A DNA stretch of 5,101 bases from Geobacteraceae bacterium (GTDB taxonomy: Bacteria > Desulfobacterota > Desulfuromonadia > Desulfuromonadales > Geopsychrobacteraceae). The notes under the pieces are model-generated. The model saw only the letters and a list, made by a program, of their open reading frames with translations, ran no database searches and was not told the DNA's origin. Position numbers and translations under genes: made by a program. The stretch's first letter is position 1, and every line of letters starts with the position of its first letter. This document shows positions 1 to 3,631 of the stretch, piece after piece. The stretch spans positions 1 through 5,101 of the forward strand of contig JAMOPE010000463.1 in NCBI GenBank assembly GCA_027064785.1, read 5' to 3'.

Positions 1-1
1 T

Positions 2-202
2 CAAAGTCGCTTACTCGTGACAGTTAGAGGCTCAAACAAAGAGGTATTTGAAAAGCTATTTGCTGGTCAAAGTTGTTGTTGTCTCGGACGGGTTATTGAA
101 GAGCCTGTCTTGAAAATTAATGGATTGCACGGCCAGACACTGATCCGTGTTTCTCTCGACGATCTGAAACAGGCGTGGCAAGCGCCGTTAAAGGAGATGT
201 GA
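2..202 (+). CDS. purL: Phosphoribosylformylglycinamidine synthase, synthetase subunit PurL (C-terminal end only)
   Basis: This is the last 66 residues of a reading frame open from the left edge of the window, ending in TGA at 200-202; the start lies outside. The tail reads QSRLLVTV, then a helix-like NKEVFEKLFAG, then a GRVIEEPVLKINGL strand and an RVSLDDLKQAWQAPL end. This matches how PurL proteins finish: the C-terminal AIR-synthase-like domain followed by a short conserved W-x-x-P-L tail. PurL uses ATP and ammonia supplied by PurQ to convert FGAR to FGAM in cytosolic de novo purine synthesis. The immediate purQ neighbour supports the call. An internal GTG at 17 is not the start, because the frame and the family resemblance continue upstream of it. 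An unusual Cys-Cys-Cys run sits at 74-82, where I would expect small or hydrophobic residues. Nothing can be said about the missing N-terminal part, including whether it holds a fused PurS-like region. Confidence 0.88.
   Translation, partial: QSRLLVTVRGSNKEVFEKLFAGQSCCCLGRVIEEPVLKINGLHGQTLIRVSLDDLKQAWQAPLKEM
191..196 (+). promoter_or_regulatory. Ribosome binding site of purQ, inside the end of purL
   Basis: AAGGAG lies 7 nt before the purQ ATG at 204, within the last codons of purL. The purL stop (200-202) is only 1 nt before the purQ start. This layout is typical of translational coupling between two subunits of one complex, and it fixes the purQ start at 204. Confidence 0.85.
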
Positions 203-203
203 A

Positions 204-1022
204 ATGGTTCAAACAGTCAAGGCGATTGTTATCTCCGGATATGGAACCAACTGTGAGCGTGAGGTCGCACATGCCTGTCGTCTCGCCGGTGCTGAAGCCG
301 ATATCGTCCATATTGCCGAACTGCTCGCCGGACGGGTCAATCTGAATGATTATCACTTTCTCAACCTGGCAGGGGGATTCCTCGATGGTGATGACCTCGG
401 CAGTGCCAAGGCGGGGGCAAATCGATTGCTTCATGCTCAGGTTGCCGGTGGGCTCGAAACGCTGGCAACCCAGCTCAAAGAGTTTATTGCTGCTGGTAAA
501 CTTGTTATGGGCGTATGTAACGGGTTCCAGCTGCTGGTCAAAATGGGTTTGTTACCTTCTCTTGACGGCAGCTTTGAGCAAACTTGTACGCTGACTAACA
601 ATGAGCGTGGACGTTTTGAAAACCGCTGGTGCTGGTTGAGTGTCGATCCGCTGTCACCGTGTATCTATACGCAGGGGCTGACGGGGCTCTATCTGCCGGT
701 TCGCCACGGCGAAGGGCGTTTTGTGACCGATTCTCCTGAAACTCTGCAGCAGCTCGAAGATGGACATCTTGCGGTGATGAAATATGCTGACCGTGATCTT
801 CATCCGACACAGGAATTCCCGGAGAATCCCAATGGCAGCCAGAATGCAATTGCCGGGATCTGTGATCCGAGCGGGCGATTATTTGGTCTGATGCCGCACC
901 CTGAAGCGTATGTTCACCGTACCCACCATCCCCGCTGGACCCGTGAACCACTGGCAGAGGAGGGGATGGGGCTGCTGCTTTATCGTAACGCCATCGGTTT
1001 TATTCGCAGGGAACTGTTGTAG
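204..1022 (+). CDS. purQ: Phosphoribosylformylglycinamidine synthase, glutaminase subunit PurQ (long form)
   Basis: This 272-residue class I glutamine amidotransferase hydrolyses glutamine and passes ammonia to PurL for FGAM formation. It opens with a Rossmann-like strand, AIVISGYGTNCERE, typical of PurQ. The nucleophile elbow GVCNGFQLL puts the catalytic cysteine at Cys105. The rest of the triad is His232 and Glu234 in LMPHPEAYVHRTHHPRW. The RHGEGRFV stretch in the middle is also characteristic of the family. At 272 residues it is longer than the ~227-residue Bacillus-type PurQ. It resembles the long class (GATase_5-like), which I associate with large PurL proteins lacking a separate PurS; no purS is visible here. 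The start is set by the AAGGAG site and the 1-nt gap after purL. It is followed 40 nt later by purF in the same direction. All catalytic residues are present and the gene looks intact. Confidence 0.96.
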   Translation: MVQTVKAIVISGYGTNCEREVAHACRLAGAEADIVHIAELLAGRVNLNDYHFLNLAGGFLDGDDLGSAKAGANRLLHAQVAGGLETLATQLKEFIAAGKLVMGVCNGFQLLVKMGLLPSLDGSFEQTCTLTNNERGRFENRWCWLSVDPLSPCIYTQGLTGLYLPVRHGEGRFVTDSPETLQQLEDGHLAVMKYADRDLHPTQEFPENPNGSQNAIAGICDPSGRLFGLMPHPEAYVHRTHHPRWTREPLAEEGMGLLLYRNAIGFIRRELL

Positions 1023-1045
1023 ACTGAATTTCACCCCCTAAATCA

Positions 1046-1050
1046 AAGGA
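1046..1050 (+). promoter_or_regulatory. Ribosome binding site of purF, with long spacing
   Basis: AAGGA is followed by 12 nt before the purF ATG at 1063, longer than the 5-9 nt seen for the other genes here. No better start codon lies closer. The MFDKLHEECG beginning is what the family requires, because the protein must be processed to expose the cysteine. The spacing may mean somewhat reduced initiation; that is inference. The rest of the 40-nt purQ-purF gap (1023-1062) shows no hairpin or clear promoter. Confidence 0.6.
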
Positions 1051-1062
1051 TTAACCATACAC

Positions 1063-2487
1063 ATGTTTGATAAACTCCATGAAGAATGCGGTGTCTTTGG
1101 TGTTTTCGGTCACCCGGAAGCGGCCAATCTGACCTATCTTGGTCTTTACGCATTGCAGCATCGCGGCCAGGAGAGCTGCGGGATTGTTGCCTCGGACGGG
1201 ATGAACCTGCGGGCTCACCTCGGGATGGGACTGGTCGCCGATGTATTCAAGTGCGACGACGTCTTTGCCAAACTTCCGGGGCGTTCATCCATCGGCCATG
1301 TCCGCTATTCGACGGCAGGTGGGAATGACATGAAGAACTGTCAACCAATTATGGTGGACTATTCCCGCGGCAGTATCGCAATCGCCCATAACGGAAACCT
1401 TGTCAATGCTCCTGAATTGCGTGCTGATCTGGAAAAAAGAGGATCAATCTTTTCGACAACAGCCGATACTGAAACCATTATCCACCTGATCGCTCGCGCC
1501 CAGTCTGATTCACTGGTCGAGCGGGTGTGTGAGTCCCTGCAACAGGTGAAGGGGGCATATAGTCTCGCTTTTTTGACTGAAACGCGGATGATTGCTGTTC
1601 GTGATCCGAGTGGGTTCCGGCCGTTAAGCCTTGGTCGTCTTGATGGTGCCTTTGTTGTGTCTTCGGAGTCGTGTGCATTTGATTTGATTGAAGCGGAATA
1701 TATTCGTGAGATCGAACCCGGTGAAATGGTGGTTATCGATAAAAAAGGGATGAGATCATTTTTTCCGTTCAAGCAACAGCAGGATGTACGCAATACCCCG
1801 TGTATTTTTGAGTATATCTACTTTGCCCGTCCCGATAGCCGGATTTTCAACCGGATGGTTTATCCGGTACGGAAAGAATTTGGTCGTCAATTAGCACGTC
1901 AGTATCCCGTTGACGCAGATGTTGTAATTGCTGTTCCCGACTCGGGGATGCCTGCCGCGATGGGCTATGCCGAAGAAGCGGGGACCCCGTTTGAGCTGGG
2001 GTTGATCCGTAACCACTATGTCGGACGGACGTTTATCGAGCCGCAACAGTCGATCCGTCACTTCGGTGTTAAATTGAAACTCAATCCGGTCCGTGAAGTC
2101 CTGGAAGGAAAGCGGGTTGTTGTTGTTGATGATTCAATTGTTCGCGGGACGACATCACGGAAAATCATCAAAATGATCCGTAATGCCGGAGCAAAAGAGG
2201 TGCATATGCGCGTCTCCAGCCCGCCGACCAGTTATCCCTGTTTCTATGGTATCGATACACCATCGCGTAAAGAGTTAATTTCGGCATCTCACAGTATTGA
2301 TGAAATCGCCCGTTATATTACTGCTGACACTCTTTGTTATCTGGAGCTGAAGGGGCTACACGCAGCACTGGAAAAGTTTGGCGATCATAAACTCGATTTC
2401 TGTGATGCCTGCTTCAGTGGTGAGTACCCGATCATGTTCCCGAAAATAAAAGAAACTGATCAGATTGAACTTTTTAAAGAAAAATAA
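1063..2487 (+). CDS. purF: Amidophosphoribosyltransferase (glutamine PRPP amidotransferase), 4Fe-4S type
   Basis: PurF makes 5-phosphoribosylamine from PRPP and glutamine, the committing step of purine synthesis. The 474-residue protein is complete. Residues 1-8 (MFDKLHEE) form a short propeptide that must be removed to expose Cys9 as the N-terminal nucleophile (CGVFG) of the Ntn-hydrolase glutaminase domain, roughly residues 9-240. Within it are Arg81 of RYSTAGG and the HNGN motif at 109-112. The C-terminal phosphoribosyltransferase domain carries the PRPP loop VVVVDDSIVRGTT at 352-364. Four cysteines, Cys247, Cys393, Cys447 and Cys450 (FCDAC), fall where the Bacillus subtilis enzyme binds its 4Fe-4S cluster (its mature positions 236, 382, 437 and 440). 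This is therefore the propeptide-plus-cluster class, not the cluster-free E. coli class. The cluster of the Bacillus enzyme is known to be oxygen-labile. Purine-nucleotide feedback inhibition is expected from the family. It lies between purQ and pyrE on the same strand. Confidence 0.98.
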   Translation: MFDKLHEECGVFGVFGHPEAANLTYLGLYALQHRGQESCGIVASDGMNLRAHLGMGLVADVFKCDDVFAKLPGRSSIGHVRYSTAGGNDMKNCQPIMVDYSRGSIAIAHNGNLVNAPELRADLEKRGSIFSTTADTETIIHLIARAQSDSLVERVCESLQQVKGAYSLAFLTETRMIAVRDPSGFRPLSLGRLDGAFVVSSESCAFDLIEAEYIREIEPGEMVVIDKKGMRSFFPFKQQQDVRNTPCIFEYIYFARPDSRIFNRMVYPVRKEFGRQLARQYPVDADVVIAVPDSGMPAAMGYAEEAGTPFELGLIRNHYVGRTFIEPQQSIRHFGVKLKLNPVREVLEGKRVVVVDDSIVRGTTSRKIIKMIRNAGAKEVHMRVSSPPTSYPCFYGIDTPSRKELISASHSIDEIARYITADTLCYLELKGLHAALEKFGDHKLDFCDACFSGEYPIMFPKIKETDQIELFKEK

Positions 2488-2532
2488 ACAAGTTATAGAT
2501 AAAAACTTAAAGTATTTATTTAGGGAGAATAT
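2488..2532 (+). other. AT-rich purF-pyrE intergenic gap with the pyrE ribosome binding site
   Basis: Only 9 of these 45 bases are G or C, far below the surrounding genes. The segment contains AGGGAG at 2522-2527, 5 nt before the pyrE ATG, which is a good ribosome binding site. TATAGAT at 2494-2500 resembles a -10 element, but the nearest TTGAAC (2465-2470) is 23 nt away, too far for a standard sigma-70 promoter. There is no terminator-like hairpin, so read-through from purF into pyrE is the simplest reading. A weak internal promoter or an RNA-processing site remains possible. Confidence 0.55.
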
Positions 2533-3084
2533 ATGAGTGTCAAATCTGAATTGAAAGAGATTATTTGTGAATTGTCCTACGAAGAACGTGAAGTGACTCT
2601 GGCTTCCGGGCGAAAGAGCAACTTTTATTTTGACGGCAAACAGACCACGTTGCATGCTCGTGGTGGGCTGCTGGTCGGGCAGGCTTTCTGGGATGAAGTC
2701 CAAAAGTTTGAAGGGCCGATTGACGGGGTTGGTGGTTTGACTCTCGGTGCTGATCCGATTGCAACAGCGACATCGATTGCAGCACAACTTGATGGCAGTC
2801 ATGTTCACGCCTTCATTATTCGTAAAGAACCTAAAGGTCACGGAACCGGGCAGTGGCTTGAAGGGCGTAAAAACCTTCCTGAGGGCTCACGGGTTGTGAT
2901 TGTTGAGGATGTCACAACAACGGGCGGTTCGTCTATGAAAGCGGTTGAACGTGCCGAAGAAGAGGGGCTTATTGTTCTCGGGATTGTGACTCTGGTGGAT
3001 CGCGAAGAAGGGGCCAGAGAAGCGATTGAGGGAGCGGGGCAGGTGTTGCGGACTGTTTTTACTAAATCGGAAGTTGTTGGCTAG
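2533..3084 (+). CDS. pyrE: Orotate phosphoribosyltransferase
   Basis: PyrE transfers the phosphoribosyl group of PRPP to orotate, giving OMP in de novo pyrimidine synthesis. The 183-residue protein belongs to the short OPRT class; E. coli PyrE is about 213 residues. The N-terminal hood contains LASGRKSNFYFD, with Lys28 in the position of the orotate-contacting lysine. The flexible catalytic loop RKEPKGHG gives Arg97, Lys98, Lys101 and His103, matching the R-K-x-x-K-x-H pattern of characterised OPRTs. The PRPP-binding signature VVIVEDVTTTGGS occupies 121-133, with acidic Glu125 and Asp126. All key residues are present. The start is fixed by AGGGAG 5 nt upstream. It is the last gene of the purL-purQ-purF-pyrE run and is followed directly by a hairpin terminator. 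Location in a purine operon rather than with other pyr genes is notable. Another salvage phosphoribosyltransferase is unlikely, given the intact OPRT loop. Confidence 0.95.
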   Translation: MSVKSELKEIICELSYEEREVTLASGRKSNFYFDGKQTTLHARGGLLVGQAFWDEVQKFEGPIDGVGGLTLGADPIATATSIAAQLDGSHVHAFIIRKEPKGHGTGQWLEGRKNLPEGSRVVIVEDVTTTGGSSMKAVERAEEEGLIVLGIVTLVDREEGAREAIEGAGQVLRTVFTKSEVVG

Positions 3085-3095
3085 GTGATAATGAA

Positions 3096-3125
3096 ACCGG
3101 GCGGGCAATTTCCGCCCGGTGTTTT
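3096..3125. terminator. Rho-independent terminator shared by the two convergent operons
   Basis: A perfect 9-bp GC-rich stem pairs ACCGGGCGG (3096-3104) with CCGCCCGGT (3112-3120) around a 7-nt loop. On the plus strand it is followed by GTTTT, giving an intrinsic terminator 11 nt after the pyrE stop. Read on the minus strand, the same stem is followed by TTTCATTAT, a weaker U tract, so it probably also ends the nadB operon. The stop codon of the minus-strand small gene (3124-3126) lies in the plus-strand T run, leaving almost no spare sequence between the operons. Confidence 0.85.
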
Positions 3126-3333
3126 AATCTTCGGCCGGGATTTTATAAAGATCAAGAACTCCCGGAAGGTCAACTAACTGCTGACTACTGATCGAGCTGG
3201 TGTCACCGACGACACCGATAATAATCCGGTCGGCTCCGGTCGACTGGTGAAAATCGCAGTCATGTTCAACCAGAAACTGTTTGACCTGTTCCAGATTCTC
3301 TTCTGTTGCTTTCTTTTTCATAATCACCAGCAT
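3124..3333 (-). CDS. Stand-alone DAHP synthase ferredoxin-like (regulatory) domain protein
   Basis: This small protein of 69 residues resembles the N-terminal ferredoxin-like domain of type I-beta 3-deoxy-7-phosphoheptulonate (DAHP) synthases. What I see: an MLVIMKKKATEENLEQVKQF opening (strand then helix), GADRIIIGVVGD at 33-44, and LPGVLDLYKI at 56-65. Full-length enzymes have the same layout and then continue into a catalytic TIM barrel through a PYKLASRE-like linker. Here the frame stops at PAED and the terminator follows, so no barrel is present. In Thermotoga maritima DAHP synthase this domain mediates feedback inhibition by tyrosine and phenylalanine. A trans-acting regulatory role is therefore plausible but inferred. 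The start at 3333 is chosen because AAGGGAG lies 9 nt upstream and the family begins at this Met. The frame is open 21 codons further, to 3396, but that part only overlaps the upstream gene. It has no catalytic residues of its own. Alternatively it is a relic of a truncated aroF/aroG-type gene. Confidence 0.8.
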   Translation of the reverse strand: MLVIMKKKATEENLEQVKQFLVEHDCDFHQSTGADRIIIGVVGDTSSISSQQLVDLPGVLDLYKIPAED

Positions 3334-3334
3334 A

Positions 3335-3610
3335 TCAGTCGTCTCCCTTGGCGTGAGTTCTCTCGAGGCTTCGACTTTCATCGATGACCCGTTCAAACAG
3401 GCGGGTTATTGCTGCATCATCCAATGGGCCTTCATTCAGTTTTTTCATCCGCTCAAAAATCAGTTTTTCACGGCGGGGATCGTAGATGGGAAGCCCCAGC
3501 TCTTTTTTGACCTCACCGATCTTCAGTGCTAATGCTGCTCTCCGATTGAAAATCTGGAGCAGGTCATTGTCGAGTTGATTAATCTTCTGCCGGATTTCAT
3601 TGATATCCAA
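3335..3610 (-). CDS. aroQ: Monofunctional chorismate mutase, type II (AroQ class)
   Basis: The enzyme rearranges chorismate to prephenate, the branch toward phenylalanine and tyrosine, in the cytosol. The 91-residue protein is all-helical and aligns by eye with the mutase domain of E. coli P-protein. Arg7 matches E. coli Arg11, Arg24 matches Arg28, Lys35 matches Lys39, Asp44 matches Asp48, Arg47 and Glu48 match Arg51 and Glu52, and Ser79 matches Ser84. The position of catalytic Gln88 is taken by Glu83; I recall glutamate there in other members, including many P-proteins and yeast mutase. No prephenate dehydratase, dehydrogenase or DAHP synthase domain is fused to it. The start is TTG at 3610-3608: AAAGGG lies 8 nt upstream, an in-frame TAA lies at 3628-3626, and no ATG or GTG is available in the right place. 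It begins 21 nt after nadB and overlaps the translation signals of the small downstream gene. The strong sequence match makes the function secure; its in vivo role relative to any second mutase is unknown. Confidence 0.93.
   Translation of the reverse strand: MDINEIRQKINQLDNDLLQIFNRRAALALKIGEVKKELGLPIYDPRREKLIFERMKKLNEGPLDDAAITRLFERVIDESRSLERTHAKGDD
3343..3349 (-). promoter_or_regulatory. Ribosome binding site deciding the start of the DAHP-synthase-domain gene
   Basis: On the minus strand AAGGGAG precedes the ATG at 3333-3331 by 9 nt and sits within the last codons (AKGDD) of the chorismate mutase gene. That gene's TGA (3337-3335) is separated from the ATG by a single T. This supports translational coupling and a short 69-residue product. 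Confidence 0.8.
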
Positions 3611-3618
3611 AACAGTAT

Positions 3619-3624
3619 CCCTTT
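3619..3624 (-). promoter_or_regulatory. Ribosome binding site supporting a TTG start for chorismate mutase
   Basis: AAAGGG on the minus strand lies 8 nt before the TTG at 3610-3608, inside the 21-nt gap after the nadB stop. A TAA in the same frame at 3628-3626 rules out any start further upstream, so TTG is the only credible start that preserves the first active-site helix with Arg7. Confidence 0.75.
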
Positions 3625-3631
3625 GTTAAAG

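Noticed and set aside
595..951. 118-codon minus-strand open frame inside purQ
   Set aside because: It is antisense to the catalytic half of purQ, low in hydrophobic core pattern and without a recognisable motif.
1359..1793. 144-codon minus-strand open frame inside purF
   Set aside because: It lies wholly antisense to the conserved glutaminase domain and has no family resemblance; treated as a shadow.
2465..2500. Candidate sigma-70 promoter (TTGAAC with TATAGAT) before pyrE
   Set aside because: The spacing is 23 nt instead of about 17, so it is not reported as a promoter.
2356..2841. 161-codon minus-strand open frame across the purF-pyrE junction
   Set aside because: It is antisense to two clearly functional genes, shows no recognisable domain and no convincing ribosome binding site; its composition is that of a shadow frame.
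3334..3396. N-terminal extension of the small minus-strand gene to an ATG at 3396
   Set aside because: The extra 21 residues do not look like the domain family and only overlap the chorismate mutase gene in another frame. The ATG at 3333 has a proper ribosome binding site and begins where the family begins.
3124..3610. Reading the two small minus-strand genes as one frameshifted fusion protein
   Set aside because: Each has its own ribosome binding site, the mutase ends naturally after its last helix and the next protein begins exactly at its domain start, so two separate genes is the simpler reading.
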